A stretch of 64,000 bases of DNA from Bugula neritina (taxonomy: Eukaryota > Bryozoa > Gymnolaemata > Cheilostomatida > Bugulidae): NCBI GenBank assembly GCA_964035545.1, contig OZ037768.1, forward strand, positions 21,904,819 to 21,968,818. Reading direction: 5' to 3'. The position numbers and the translations under genes are program-made. Numbering within the stretch: position 1 is the first letter of the stretch; each line of letters starts with the position of its first letter. This document shows positions 1 through 12,642 of this stretch, one piece after another. The notes beneath the pieces were generated by a model that made no database searches, had not been told where the DNA came from, and worked only from the letters and a program-made list of their open reading frames with translations.

Positions 1-3000
1 TTTGGTAGACCCATGGTAGAGTCAATGTGAGTCCCTAGAGTTACTTGACTGTCTAAGTACTATGTATTGTCTACTATATGCTATGTGTTGTATACTATAT
101 GCTATGTGTTGTATACTATATGCTATGTAATGTATGCTATATACTATGTATTGTATGCAATATGCTATGTATTGTATGCAATATGCTATGTGTTGTATAC
201 TATATGCTATGTATTGTATACTATATGCTATATACTGTATACTATATACTGTATACCATGTATTAGGCACTGTATAAGATGCATATAGTCTACTCAATAC
301 AGTATACTATAAGGAATAGTTTATATTCTCTGTTACAGAATGCAGCATTACGCCACTATAGGAGACTTCCAGACGTTAGCCATGATAGTCTGCATGTTTC
401 CTGCCCCCCTTCCGTCCCCTTTGGTAGAGAAACCCTCGCACCACTTGCAATTACCGCTATTACAGCGCAGCTCCTCTACTATGAAGATGGGCACATCTCC
501 TAGCAATTCCATTCTAAGTCGGTCCCCTCCTGAACGCCCCTTCCTTACGGTAGGTCCACCTTCTAGGATCATATGCTATCAGTATGATTTATTCATAGTA
601 AAGTGTTATGAAGCTAAACTGAAGTGATTTGTTGAATAAAATATTAGTTGTAAAATAAAGAAGTGTTTGTTAAATTGTAATATTTCATGCTATGAATATT
701 CACATTATGCTAATGCATGCTGGGCGTATTACAGTGCATTAGCCCTCTTGTTACTCTCACATAACTCTCATAACGATATAACTGGTGCTTTTTCGTCCAT
801 TCTTTAGATTTTCTGCAGCCTCCCACCCTGCCAAAAGGTCAAGTTTAACTTCTCAGGTGTTGAGTTAATTATACTGCATTGTGGCCATCTTTAGTTCACA
901 TTTACTATAGCAGTACTACTGTTCAGGGAATGATAACTCACAAACAGTTTATTGATAGAGTATATTATAATATAGACTGGAGATAAATTCACTCTTTAAT
1001 GTTTTGTTACTGTTTCCTACTACTCGGTGAATCAGCATGTTCTCACAACTCCAACAGTTCTCTTGCACTCTCTGAACCTATTTGTTCCACACAAACTGGC
1101 TGTTACTCATTCTTCATCTGTTATAGTTGAGGGTAATTTCTGCCAATTTTGCTGTGAATCAGCAGAGTTTGTTCTCTTTTCTTTTTGCACGCTTCTATTG
1201 GTAGCAGGTGGAGGCTACAGAGTTTGTGATATTTTTGAAAATAGTTATTTCTAAGAAACTTCAGGCCCTCTAATGCAATCTTTAAATATGGTTATAAAAT
1301 ATCTTTGGATATTTAAAAGAATATGAAGCATTCTGTTGAATATTAAATTAAGGTGTGTTTTTAATTTTAACAGTGAAATTTCCACCTACTTTTGGCAATT
1401 GATACATATAAATTTAACTAGTACAGCATGTGTAGGCGTAATTGTTTTACTAGCGTAACCATGGTGATGCTATGAATGTGTTATAACATGGAGAGGAATA
1501 GTAAACATTGGTACTTGGTTTTCATCATGGTGCAGTTCTAAACAGAGTTGGCGAAATGCTTGCAGAAAAATGGTTATTTTTCAGTCATTACTGTAGATTA
1601 CAGTTGAATTTTGTGTTAGAAAAACAGTCTGATATAATTTCTGTCAGCACAGAAATTTGTGTCTGCACACAGATTTCTGTGAAGGGCCATGTTGTTGGCA
1701 GTCACACGGAAGACATGAATGTCAGGCATTTAGATACTATTTTATAGATTGATACAGATGTGCCCAATGGTTGGAATAGTAAGTCATACTCTAACTCTCT
1801 ATCTGCTAACACCTCGCTCTACGCTAGCCTACCAAACTCTTGTCTATACAATTAACCGTAGCTCTTGGGCTATCGTAGTTTGCATGTTGGCTTCCCTGTC
1901 TATCCTGTAACATGGTGATGGGTCCGTCACTAAATTGCTCTGTCTTTACGTTTATAATGTGTCCGGCGGGTGTCCAGCTGGCTCTACGTCTGCTAGGATT
2001 TATCACCCGCTACTCGCACCTTTACTCTTGTTTCGAGCGTCTTTCAAGCGCTACTCTAACTTTCCAGTGCCCCTCCAACTCCCACTATCTTAGGTTGTGG
2101 TTTAACAAATTATTTTCTCTGTAGTCCAAACATCCACATACAATTCATGCCAGCGATACCAAGTTTCTAGAACAGTGGATGAAAGTGAAGAAGAGTAAGT
2201 AGGGTTGATGTGCTTTAACTCTAGAAGTGACTTCTTACCGTTAATCATTGTCGTCGTATCAATTAGTTTTCTCGGCAGGGTTGTAAGACGGCTAGTAATT
2301 TCAATGTAGAGAAATGTGGTAGAGCGGGTGAAGCAGACAGTGTGGTGTGGCGAGTAAAGTAACTGTTGTATATGTTGAAACTCGTGTGTTATGTTGTGTC
2401 GTGTTTCAACTATTCCCAATAATAAACCCTTCAACTCACAGCTCCTTGATCTGCTGCTAACTCCTGCTAGAATGTTCTGCACGTCTGCTGGTCTCAGTCT
2501 TGTAAATCTTTCTAGATATACTTTAAAGTTTCAATTTGCTTGTAACAATAGCTATGTAGTTAGACTGCTATTCAATGAATCGAGCACTAAGGATAAACGT
2601 GCACTATATTTTGTTTAGAATTCCAATACTTGCTTCTATACTATGGTTTCCTTTTGAAAAAAAATTGATGTGTGTAGATTTGTGAGCAAAGTCTAAAAAA
2701 ATATTTTGTAATGTTCGTATGAACGTGAGCTTGCTGTTTCACCTTCCTCTTTCAGTATGATCATGTGACAGTTCCCACTGCTATTCAGTGTCTTGTCTTG
2801 TCTTGAATGTCTTGCTGACCCTGTAGGTTCCCGGAGAAGGGCAGACAGTCACAATGAGTACATAGAGCGCAACAGCATACAGCAGGCAGATAGCGAGCAA
2901 GCAGAGCTGCAGAAACACTTGTCAGCTATCTCGTAAGTTTTACAAATTCAAGCTCGTGTGCCGTTTACAGTTGGAGAAAGTATATTGGAGTGGTAGATTG

Positions 3001-3515
3001 AAATAGTTCAATAGCCGTAGTTATTAGCAACACCCACTTTTTATTGTAGTACTTTTTGTTCTGTGACTTACTCATTCTATGTCATTCTATGATATACTCA
3101 TTCTATGTTATTTTATTCCATTTTTAGAGTTCTCAACCCTAAGCATCACTTCTTATACAATTTCTATAAAACGACATACGCAGACTTACTATACAGATGG
3201 AGAATGTTGAACGAGAGGGAAATTCTCATGAAAACCATGACTCCAGCCGACGATTATACTAGCAATGCTATAGCAATCCGGTGTAATACTTGTGATGCGG
3301 AGACCAACAAGTCCTGGTGTCATACCTGCAGCCCCAATAACAAGCCCGCCCTTCAGTGTGCGTTGTGTCGTTCAAGTGTGCGAGGGCCAGCCACTTTGTG
3401 CATCAACTGCCGTCATGGCGGACACTTGCAGCATTTCCGTAGTTGGTTTGAGACGGAGAGTGAGTGTCCCACAGGCTGCGGGTGTCCTTGTCTAGAGTTT
3501 AATGCCGTGGAATAG
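1..3515 (+). CDS. WDR59: WDR59 (GATOR2 subunit), C-terminal part, 5' end outside window
   Basis: Five exons keep one reading phase: 1-26, 339-549, 2125-2194, 2827-2932 and 3128-3515 (stop TAG). Together they give 266 residues. All introns are GT-AG. The segment reading HYATIGDFQTLAMIVCMF matches the conserved WDR59 region after the RWD domain, and YADLLYRWRML matches the helical part before the zinc domain. The last exon ends in a Cys/His-rich RING-like module (CNTCD, CALC, CINCRHGGH, CPTGCGCPC), the C-terminal signature of WDR59. The family belongs to GATOR2 at the lysosome, which opposes GATOR1 and supports mTORC1 activation by amino acids. The linker between RWD and zinc domain is shorter than in vertebrates. 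The N-terminal WD40 propeller lies left of the window. Related GATOR2 subunits WDR24 and MIOS have similar zinc ends, but the CPTGCGC ending and upstream match favour WDR59. Confidence 0.88.
60..310. repeat. 21-bp minisatellite in a WDR59 intron
   Basis: About ten units of roughly 21 bp (ctatatgctatgtgttgtat and variants) fill the intron between the exons 1-26 and 339-549. The array ends about 30 bases before the 3' splice site. Open frames on both strands here are products of the repeat, not genes. Confidence 0.9.
550..2124. other. Long WDR59 intron, no recognised content
   Basis: AT-rich intron. The flanking exons join in phase 0, so no intervening exon is needed. Short open frames have no recognisable domain. 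Nothing else is seen. Confidence 0.6.
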
Positions 3516-5224
3516 GCGGGTTTCAGAGCACTCTTATTGTTTTTGTGATCCAATCATACATAATTGTATATACTTAGTAAAAGTGGTTTCTATTTAATTT
3601 AAATTATAATACCTTCTGCTAAAGCATTTCATTTTTGCCCGGATGACTTAATTTTGTGCATAGTATTTTTCTAGTTTTTCAGTAAATCAATACAAATATT
3701 TCAAAGATGAAATAGTACATTTTTAAGTTCTTGTTTTATTTAATAAGTAGGTGGTTTGTGTACACATCTAAAGTGTTAGTAAAAATTTACAGCATACGGT
3801 TACATGACAATAGCTCGAAAAATATATAATATAAAAAATTTAGCTTTGATCGCAAAAAGGTTGTATGATTCACTCACAAAAGCAATTCATCAATAACATT
3901 TGATATTTTGCGTTGAGAGCTAAAAACACGAACATAAGACTCGCCATCAGTGCTGAATATGTATCACAATGATATATTACAGTATATCAGCTCATATACA
4001 AATAAAAAAGTCAAATGGTAACAGCATAGAGCCATTGGTTGTTGAGATAAGCATGCAAATGTTGTTGTACTTTAAAACATTTCAATTGCATGCATTAACG
4101 AGTTGCAAACAAAAAACACCATACAATTACAAAGTAACATAGAACAAGTTTACTGTTAGAGTTTTAAATCTCATAAAAAATGTCAACACCACACTTAGGT
4201 TAAAAAATAATGTACATTAACTATAAAATTAATACCAACATTGCATAAAATTAATAAAAAAAAAACTAACAACTGTAAGTTAGAACCATTACCTGACGTA
4301 GCTTTTACATCTTAAATATTTAAATATATAGAATAGTAGGTCTGCTAAGTGAGGTTTTGAGTAACTGACAATGAGTGGGAGAAAAATCTAGCAAGAGTAC
4401 GGCTTCGACACCAATCAGGCTACTTACTTCATACATAGGCTACAAAATAAATGTAAATTATGCATGCAAATGGAAGATGAGCCTCCATTAAATATACAAC
4501 ATGTTAAAACACAATATAAATGCATTTGCGGGCTGGAGCTTTAGCTATACTAAATAATTCCAACAGAAAATGTGCAAAGCATAGGTTTGGGCGGAAACTT
4601 CTGTATTTTTTCAGGGTACTTGGAGTAACATGCAGTTAATCTAATTGTGGGAGCAAAGTAAGCAGCTGCCTTTACTAACTAGTAAGCTGCCAGTCACAAT
4701 ACCTACTTTCATAGCACACTATCTTCACAATATCTAATCGCACAAGTACAAATATATTGAAAATAGCAGATTGTGTAACAGGTGCACGTATAGCAGAAAA
4801 TGACTTCAGTTGCAACAGATATATATACTCAAGAATTTCTCTACTATAAATATGTTCAATATACAGCAGGTGAACATATGAAATTATCTTAAGATTAAGA
4901 ATGATTTCATCCTGAGAAGTTAGCCTACACTTAAACTGTGTACAAAATGTTTTTCTAAACAATCATGAGTTTTCTTGTATAATAAATCCAAACAGTGCCC
5001 TTATGATAAAGACCACATGTGTTTTACAAAGGTCAAAACAATAACGAAACAATCAATGCATTGATAAGATGCTCATCTTCTTAAAGGTTTTATAATGCAA
5101 AGAAAAAGTGAGTAATCTGGAGCTTCCTACCAACATAAGAGGTGCCGGAAGGCAAAAGACCCAAAAATACAGAAAAGCCGCAACATTTTCTTTTTTTATT
5201 CAATAAACTACACTAGTTGTTGGG
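3516..5224. other. Convergent intergenic/3' UTR stretch between WDR59 and the SH2B-like gene
   Basis: AT-rich sequence between two convergent genes, presumably both 3' UTRs. The 95-codon minus-strand open frame at 4675-4962 has low-complexity composition and no splice context. No gene is seen. Confidence 0.6.
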
Positions 5225-8200
5225 TCACGAGCAAGCAGTATTGCGACAAGAATGGTAATAAGTTTGCGTTAGAAAGATTAGGAGATACCAACCGGGAGTG
5301 GGCGGGGCTGCGTCCATAGTCAGGTGCTCTAGACTCCCTACGCTTATCCTAACGCTGATTCCGTGATGAGAAGAGTATCGGTCGCCGTTAGGCACGGAGC
5401 CAGCGATGACAAAATCTGTGAGGGTTACGTCAGGTGACCCGCCAGACTCTAGAGGTATTGGGTGACGGCGGAAGTGTTCGAGCATATCGAAAATAGTCTG
5501 GAACCAGAGGTGCTGCACCCGACACTGCCCCTCGTTGTTGATGGTCATACGTAGATGCTGTAAAGAGCATTGCATCTGTCTCCATTTAAAAGTTTAGATA
5601 AAAATCATAAAAATGTGTAGCTATCACAAACTTGGCTGAGTTTGCTGACCAAATAGTTTTAAAGTAGATTTTAGGATAAGACAAAAACCCAACTTAAACA
5701 CATTAAACTGTCAAGATGTTTCTTTGATAATACGAAGTGTATTTGGCAACAAACTTACGCATAGCTTCAATGAGTGAGCAAAATTTTTAAATGCTCATAT
5801 GAAATATTAACATAATGCAGCTAGAAATTACCTTCGCACGACCTTGAAAATTAAATGTAAGAACAAATTCTCCTTTTCTAGTTTCACTTTGACGAACCAG
5901 GAAGGAGCCATGACCAGCAGTGCCTTCTGCTAGCACGAGATGAGCAGCATCCATGCGAGAGAACGTTCCGTGAAACCACGGGAATTCCCTCAAGTAGAGT
6001 TCAATATTTTGTAGAGCATTCAAATCCATTGCTGGAAATAAAGTCAGCGAATTACCAGATGTAAGAAATTGCAACAGCAAATTATACCCCTTCATTGTCT
6101 CAGGGGCTGTAGTAAGACATTCGAGAGCAGTGCTTGTTTCTGACACAAAGCAACAGGTTCTTTCTATGAAACCACAAAATTTCATTAACACAGTTAAAAA
6201 CTAAAAGGTTCAAATAATTGCACCTGTAAGTTTTGCATAGCATTAGGAGAGCTATCTATATGTGTGCTACAATTATAAATTTATTGAAATAATTCTCTAA
6301 CCAATAATATATCCAAATGACTTATGCTGTCTATTATTATGTGTCAAAACTTTAGAATGAGTTACGAGACATGTCCTTATGTTTTTATAATATAAGAGTG
6401 AATACATGATAAAATAGTGCTGTGAAATTCATTTGATGCAAAATACATTTTACGATGTGCAAAACACTATGTTGATTAAAATTAATAAAAAAACTAAAGG
6501 GGCCAGAAATCTTTGTTGTATTTGATTTGACCATTTAGCTCCAGCCCATGTGTTGGTGGGTTGGAGCACTCACAGCATAATACTCTGTTGACGTTATATA
6601 TTTAACCCCGAAAATTGAAAGTCTTGAGAAATGAAAATCTTTGTAGCATTTTTTAGCACTTTCGCATATTCTATATTTCACAGCTGCTGATTAACAAAGA
6701 ATTAGATGCTGTGGGAGAACAGAACTACATGTTTGAGTAGTGGAGGAGGACATACCTTGAGTGTTGTTAGCGCCATCTGGAGGATGAATAGGAGATGGCG
6801 CAGAAGACGTTGGCATGGAGTAGCTGGCTCTAGCAGGGGATCTTGGTGGTATCTCAGGAGGCGGGGCCGTCCTGTCAGAGAACCCATACTGTCCGTTAGA
6901 GTTTGAAAATGAGCCCATCATATCGGATTGCGGGATGTGATCACCCATGTTGACACTGTCACATCTACGTATGCAAAGAGTATATACATATCAATGTAAC
7001 TATACATGAATACATATATAATGCATACACGAAGTGTATATAAAATAATGATTAAAATCATGCATTTATTCAGTATTGCATGTTTGAAACTACAGTATTA
7101 TAACTAACGCAAACATTACAGTATGTTTTCCATTTAAACTAGACCAACATTATTTTCACCTATACAATTATATGCACTCACAATCACAGCTTACATGTAA
7201 TCAAACATATGATTTAATTTGAATAGAGAAATCAGTGACAACACTAAGTTCTATACTACAGATCTTCAGTATGTGCACACCAAACCCCCTCCTGAGCTCC
7301 AAGAACAATATCACACACTAATCCTAAACGACAGACATCTTCTCACTAACCTCAGATTTTCTTCCGGCATACACTGGCGGATATGACCTAGCCAGCTCCT
7401 GAGGTCACTGGCATTGCTCGCCTCAAACACATAGTCATGCGTGTTGGACGCCTGAAACATGGCAGTAAATAACAATACATAAATTTGTAGGATACAAGGG
7501 GCGGTCGTGGTCTAGGGGTTAGAGCGCTGGTTTAGTAAACACAAGGTCAGTGGTTTAAATCCCGGTAAAAACAATTGTGAGCTTTTAGTAGGGATATACC
7601 TTTCAGGCAAATAGTTTAAACAAATATTTATAAATCAAAAAATCTGTTGGCAGGTATTAGGAGTATTGAGTGTAAATCACAGAATATTAAATTTTCTGTA
7701 GGCATGCTGATTATATTTAAATTAAATTAGGGAAGCAGTTTTCCTACCTTCAATACAAAAGTATGTTCCCTGTCGGGCATCTCTAGAGCTGTTGTCTCTC
7801 GACATTTGTTTAACATTGAGCAGTACAACCCAGTTTTTGGCTTCGAACTCTGTAAACATGAAAAGGAGATAACTCACAAATATCCACAATATTCTCTATA
7901 TTTATCATTGATCCAAACAATAAAATTTAGGTTATAAAATAAAAGCCTGCCACAGAGTCACCTGCCATAGCTATTATATCTTACAGGCATGAACGTGCAG
8001 AATGGAAACTCTTAATAAACAAGAAAAGTATGTAGTCATTAGACAAAAATCTTTAATCAGGTAAGTTTAATAAAACAATAGAAATCTCAAACTCCCCATT
8101 TTCATTAGTTTTAAAAATTACAGCCGATTACAAGTTTATAAAATCGTTATGTTACAGAAACCAAGATTGCAGAGGTGAATTACAATTCAGAGCTATGTGA

Positions 8201-8835
8201 CTTATAATGGCTAAATTTACCTTTGGAGGCGCATAAAACTCTAACAAATATCCAGAAGAGCTGTTGACCAAAACTAGTCTACATTTCTCCCATTTGTGAT
8301 CAGTTGATGGTCCATTTTCTACTAATCGAAATACTGTACCCTCCTTTTTAATGTTGGATCTTTGTTTCGACTTCGATCGGTGACTATGGTGATCATCATC
8401 GGGAGTTGATTCTTTAGAATTTGACTTCTTAGGTTTTCTAATTGACAGTTTTCTTAAAAATGACCGAGCTTTGGATGCTTTGGGAGAATCAACATCATTA
8501 GATGATATTGGAGAGCTTCTATCATAGGGAAAATTCTCTGCAATTGGGTAGCTTCTATGCCTCTCTCTTATAGGTTGCCCTCTTTCAATACATCGATAAA
8601 AATCGTTCTGTAGGCAATCTATGAAACTTTGCAGAAATGCGCTAGCAGGGTCTCTAACGCTAATGTCAGGATTGTCATTTAGATAAGAGCGAAAATTAAC
8701 ATAAAACTCAGATGCAGCAATTGCTGCTTGCTCTTCACAAAACTCTGACCAATGCAGAGGTTCTGGGTGGCTTTGACTGTGGTTCAAATTTAAGCTGTGA
8801 CCGTTTTGATTCTCATAAATAGGTCGACTTGCCAT
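5225..8835 (-). CDS. SH2B/Lnk-family adapter protein (dimerisation, PH, SH2)
   Basis: Six exons on the minus strand: 8221-8835 (ATG at 8835), 7748-7849, 7351-7451, 6756-6964, 5832-6031 and 5225-5557 (TGA). They give 519 residues with all phases closing. Residues about 25-95 resemble the helical dimerisation region. About 165-270 form a PH domain across three exons, including the family hallmark [14 protein letters not shown]. About 274-345 is a Pro/Ser-rich linker ([10 protein letters not shown]). About 360-450 is an SH2 domain with the phosphotyrosine-binding FLVRQSE arginine and the family block [15 protein letters not shown] followed by HPIPLESGG. Family members dock on activated receptor tyrosine kinases and JAKs at the membrane. 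One SH2B gene, like fly Lnk, is typical of invertebrates. A basic KKSNSKES-type stretch precedes the PH domain. The tail after the SH2 domain is short and lacks a clear CBL-binding tyrosine motif. Start chosen: first ATG of the open exon. Confidence 0.9.
7497..7580 (+). repeat. tRNA-Thr-related SINE head in SH2B-like intron 2
   Basis: The sequence contains a box A match (gtggtctaggggttagagc) and a box B match (ggtttaaatccc), with an anticodon-loop-like ttagtaa between them (AGT, Thr). It is the same tRNA-like head seen at 24292 and, inverted, at 40749, here without an obvious body. The rest of the clover leaf is degenerate, so it is read as a SINE and not a functional tRNA. Confidence 0.7.
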
Positions 8836-9607
8836 ATTAAATTTACATCATGCTTCAATTCTAAGGACTCTGTACGTTTGTTGTAGCAGTAAATACAAGA
8901 AATACCTTATACTTGTTCTTTAAAATGGCTTATAGTACCGGCCTCTTTGCAAACAAAATATACTGAAATTTCATTAATGCTACTAGCCCTAGAAGTAGAT
9001 AGATTCAACCTCGACTTTTTAATATAATCCAAGGAAATGTTTATGTATTTTTCATACGCAAGCGCATTAATAAATGTCAAGGTTGATTTACTCAAAGTTC
9101 TTATCCTTATAATTACATTGAGATGTAAGGAATTATTATAATCAAAGAACCATTAGCGAACAATGCAACGTTATTGAGTCTAATGAACCAAAACGCAGGC
9201 TAATAAGAATCTGGTGAGTCCAGTAATGAAATAGAGCTTAGGAATATTCAATTACAATAATTTTACAATTACTGTGAATACTCCAATTCAATTATCATTA
9301 TGATTATAATATTTAGTATCAATATGACTATGGTTTTTGCCTTATGAGTATAGCCATAAGTATGAAATTTAATATAAATACCAATTTCGTTTTTGTACTT
9401 ATAAACTTAAACTCAGTTTAACTTTAAGTTTAAAGCTGTAATAAATTTTACTAATCATAATCATAATGATAATGATAGTCACAATGAATGAAATTAAATG
9501 ATAATCAATATCACAATTTGAATGATAATCATAATGCAGATGATTGATGATATAATCAACATCATAATCATAGTGATTGATCTAATGATGATGACAGTCA
9601 TTTTTAA
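8836..9607. other. AT-rich simple sequence upstream of the SH2B-like gene
   Basis: Probable promoter side of the SH2B-like gene. From about 9240 it grades into imperfect repeats of aatgataatcataat type, which run up to the LINE insertion at about 9610. No coding signal. Confidence 0.5.
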
Positions 9608-10720
9608 TTGTATATACTTACTAACTGGATACTCGATTTTCTTTCCGACCGACAGCAGTCTGTTGTACTTAGAGGGGCAAGCTCTCAAAAGTGCCGAGTA
9701 ACCTCAGGAGTGCCGCAGGGATCTGTGCTAGGCCCAATCCTGTTTTTGTGCTATATAAATGATCTTCCGGATTTGTTGTCATGTAAAGTCAGCCTCTATG
9801 CTGATGACACTCTACTTTACCAAACTGTGAACACCACTAAGGATGCAGAACTATTCCAAACTAATATCAACGCTGTATATGAGTGGTCTCTAAAATGGAA
9901 AATGCCCTTCAATGAACAGAAATGCCAAGCAATTAATTTTGGTAAGGTAACCCCTATATCACACTACAAACTCGGTACCACATGCCTTGCGTGGGTACAA
10001 AGCACTAAATACCTTGGGGTAACCATCCAGTCAAACCTAAAGTTTGATCAACACATAAATAACAAGTGTACCAAGTCCCGGAAAATTCTTGGCGGCATCA
10101 AGCATTTGATGTATGATGCCCCAAAAGATGCTAAGCTATTGGCTTATACAAGTCTATGTAGGCCTATACTCGATTATGCGGATGTGGTTTGGGATCCTGC
10201 GGCTAGGGGTAAAGTGCATGATATAGAGCTGGTCCAGAACAGTGCCATACGATTTATAAGCAATATGAAGGGACGTGCTGACAGTGTTTCTGAGGCGAGG
10301 GATGAGTTAGGACTCCGGTCGCTGGAAGACAGACGAAAAAATCATCGACTGTGTTTGCTGACCCGAATTCTTCAAAATGAGGATCAACACCAGTCTCTAT
10401 CCAGAGCCTATGACGAAATAATTGAAGGCAGGGAACTTGTAACTGTAACCACTCGAGCGGCTGCCAGAGGAGAGCTTATCTCTATATCATCTAGGAAAAA
10501 CTTATTCCACACTAGTTTTCTACCACGAACAATTCGTGAAATGCGCGGAGAATATAATAACTAATTACAAAACAGCAAATGCTGTAACTAGTGCTAACCC
10601 TGGTCCAATGTAAGTTTTCACTAGAGGCTTCCCTATAGACTTTCCAGTTGCTGCGGAAGTCCTACCTCAACTGAGGTAATAAACTGAGGTAATAGTCTTA
10701 TAGTTATAGTTATACTATAT
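9608..10720 (+). mobile_element. 5'-truncated CR1/Jockey-like LINE, reverse transcriptase C-terminal part
   Basis: An open frame of 318 codons (9608-10564, TAA) carries the end of a non-LTR reverse transcriptase. It has SGVPQGSVLGPILF (RT motif 4), YADDTLLY (catalytic YADD), NEQKCQAINFG, then KYLGVTIQSNLKFD and the thumb/C-terminal region with the LCRPILDYADVVWDP block. The fingers, endonuclease and ORF1 are absent, the usual outcome of aborted target-primed reverse transcription. The frame has no stop or shift, so the copy is fairly recent. The 3' end has a repeated ctgaggtaataaa-type tail near 10670-10700, like the short 3' repeats of CR1/L2 elements. The extent of the 3' UTR is an estimate. 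Confidence 0.88.
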
Positions 10721-10890
10721 TTATATTTTAATTGTCATAATAATTATTTATTATTATAAAATCATAATAATTTATTATTATTATTGAATCTATATTTATT
10801 AAATTAGTTATTAATGTCAATGATAAGATTGATGTTGATGTTGTGTATGTTAATGTTATAGTTATACTTAATCTTAATTTCAATTTGCCT
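10721..10890. repeat. AT-rich simple sequence
   Basis: Imperfect ttattattata and atagttatac-type low-complexity sequence downstream of the LINE. Confidence 0.6.
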
Positions 10891-10897
10891 TTCAGTT

Positions 10898-11122
10898 TTG
10901 AGGAGTTTTGGTAGTAGTAGTAACAGTAGTGATGAAGGTAATGGTGATAGCAAAGACGCCGTCGATAACTCTGTGCAGACACCAGACAATATTTCTTCTG
11001 ATTTACCCACAGCAAGTAATGCTGTGGAGGATGAGCTATTTACTCCAGCACAAGGGGAACTTACATGTACTAGGCGAGGGAGACAATGCAAACCTCCCAA
11101 TAGATTAAACATGCGGAGATAA
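10898..11122 (+). pseudogene. Possible tail of a retroelement polyprotein
   Basis: A 74-codon open frame follows a good acceptor-like tttcag. It ends CTRRGRQCKPPNRLN, which resembles the basic tail RxGRxxKPPxRL found at the end of many LTR-element integrases. It is Ser/Asp-rich before that and has no upstream catalytic domains here. It lies in the same frame as the zinc-knuckle ORF that starts 70 bases downstream. I treat it as a fragment of an element. A host exon is possible. Confidence 0.35.
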
Positions 11123-11191
11123 TAGTAATAATATGCTTTTTATATATAGTTTTAGAAAACTTAACAAGGAAAAGAAGACAAACAAATTATA

Positions 11192-12274
11192 ATGAATGAC
11201 AGCGAGAAGGAGAAAGAAAAGGAAAATGTGGGGGAACCCGACACAGGCTCTTGGTCCAAGACCAGACCCTCAGGCAAACATAAGTCAACAGAAACTGCAA
11301 AAGTGGCCAGCCCCTACGACAAGCCAAAAGATACGGAAAGTCTCAGTTATAGCGAGGTAAGTGCTAAAGGTAAGGCTAAGCTTAAGAAGCCACATGAAGT
11401 ATGTGGCAAGAAGGGCACACATAGGTGTGCCATTAGTAGATGTTTAAGGGATCACTCTGCTCGGGACTGCCCCAATAACAAGTGTTACAGGTGCGGGCAG
11501 AAGGGTCATTGGGTCGAGGACTGCAGAGCAGTTTATTGTAGTTGGTGTTGCGTCACTGCAGAACACAAAACCTCTGTATGCAGCTACGCACCTTCTAGTT
11601 TCAAGCGAAAGGCTGTAGATGGTGTTGACTCTCAAGATCCAGCACCAAAAATTGCCAAGACCTCAGGTAACCAAAATTTAGACTATGCAAGTGTTGCTCC
11701 CGGTAGTGTAGTAAAGTCATCAAGCTATGTACATACATTAAAGCCTCAAAGTGCTATTGTTAGCAAAGTTTTAGGGTTCTTGAATGGCTTAACGGGGTGT
11801 AACTTCCTGGGTGGGGAGGCATACGCACAGAGGAGAGAGCAGATAAATGTGGAGAGGCAAGAGCTTCAGCTGAAGTTCGAAAGGCAAATGGAAAAACTGA
11901 GTGAGCGGGAGAATCTCCTGGAAAAGGAATACCAGTGTTCATTGGCTGTGAAAGTAGCAATAGAAAACTGGGCTTGTGTAGCCAATGTGCATTCCAGAGG
12001 GTTGGGTAGCATGATACTAAACCCCGCAGCCACAGTTGTGGAAAGTCCTAGTGGTAACCAGGAGGAGTCAAAGGCCGTGGAGGAGTCGCCGACCCTTGGT
12101 CGCCCTCGGGACAACACTCGGGAGGAGTCAACGGCCATTGAGCCACCGACCCCCGGTGTACATGGTAGTTCAGAGCTTGGTCTGAGACCGACCAACAGTT
12201 CTGGTCAGTTTCAGTCAACTGAGACTGGGGAGGTGGAGATAGAAACATCTTCTAATCCCGAAGCGAAGCATTGA
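11192..12274 (+). CDS. Zinc-knuckle plus coiled-coil ORF, probably retroelement-derived
   Basis: The 360-codon ORF starts at an ATG with no in-frame start before it (MNDSEKEKEKE). Residues about 70-130 hold three tandem Cys/His units: CAISRCLRDHSARDC, CYRCGQKGHWVEDC (a canonical CCHC knuckle, C-x2-C-x4-H-x4-C) and CSWCCVTAEHKTSVC. Residues about 210-250 are heptad-like and charged (RREQINVERQELQLKFERQ), a likely coiled coil. The C-terminal third has repeated EES-x-AxExPTPG blocks. Such an arrangement fits a nucleic-acid-binding Gag-like or ORF1-like protein. It sits between a possible polyprotein tail and a candidate 3' LTR at 12643, so it may be an accessory ORF of a decayed LTR element. A domesticated host gene cannot be ruled out. 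Confidence 0.6.
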   Translation: MNDSEKEKEKENVGEPDTGSWSKTRPSGKHKSTETAKVASPYDKPKDTESLSYSEVSAKGKAKLKKPHEVCGKKGTHRCAISRCLRDHSARDCPNNKCYRCGQKGHWVEDCRAVYCSWCCVTAEHKTSVCSYAPSSFKRKAVDGVDSQDPAPKIAKTSGNQNLDYASVAPGSVVKSSSYVHTLKPQSAIVSKVLGFLNGLTGCNFLGGEAYAQRREQINVERQELQLKFERQMEKLSERENLLEKEYQCSLAVKVAIENWACVANVHSRGLGSMILNPAATVVESPSGNQEESKAVEESPTLGRPRDNTREESTAIEPPTPGVHGSSELGLRPTNSSGQFQSTETGEVEIETSSNPEAKH

Positions 12275-12450
12275 AGTTCTGGTCAGTCTCAGGCAACTGA
12301 GACTGGGGGAGATGAGGGTGGAAACATTCTTTGATCCCAACTTACTCACTTACTTACTCACATACTTACCAACTTACTCACTTACTTACTCACATACTTA
12401 CCAACTTACTCACTTACTTATTTACTCACACACTCACTCACTCACACACT
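12195..12450 (+). repeat. Short tandem duplication and acttactc-type repeat after the zinc-knuckle ORF
   Basis: A block starting agttctggtcag recurs at about 12197 and 12275, so the ORF's last 80 bases are duplicated downstream with changes. It is followed (12340-12450) by an acttactcactt-type tetranucleotide-based repeat. Confidence 0.75.
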
Positions 12451-12642
12451 GACTTTATTTACTACTTATAAACTACTAGATTACAGATAATTAAAGCTTG
12501 TGTTTACAGTTTCGAGCATATAGAGGTGAGTAAGTTTTACCCACGGACATGTGGTACTCACCCACTTATAGCTTTTAGACATAGTATATAATTGAAATGC
12601 TTAGTATTAGCAGGTGGTCAGTAGCCCTCATAGGAAGGGGCA

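Noticed and set aside
67-297. Tyr/Cys-rich open frames on both strands
   Set aside because: Produced by the 21-bp repeat within a WDR59 intron.
4675-4962. 95-codon minus-strand ORF
   Set aside because: Low-complexity composition, no domain, no splice or start context in a convergent UTR region.
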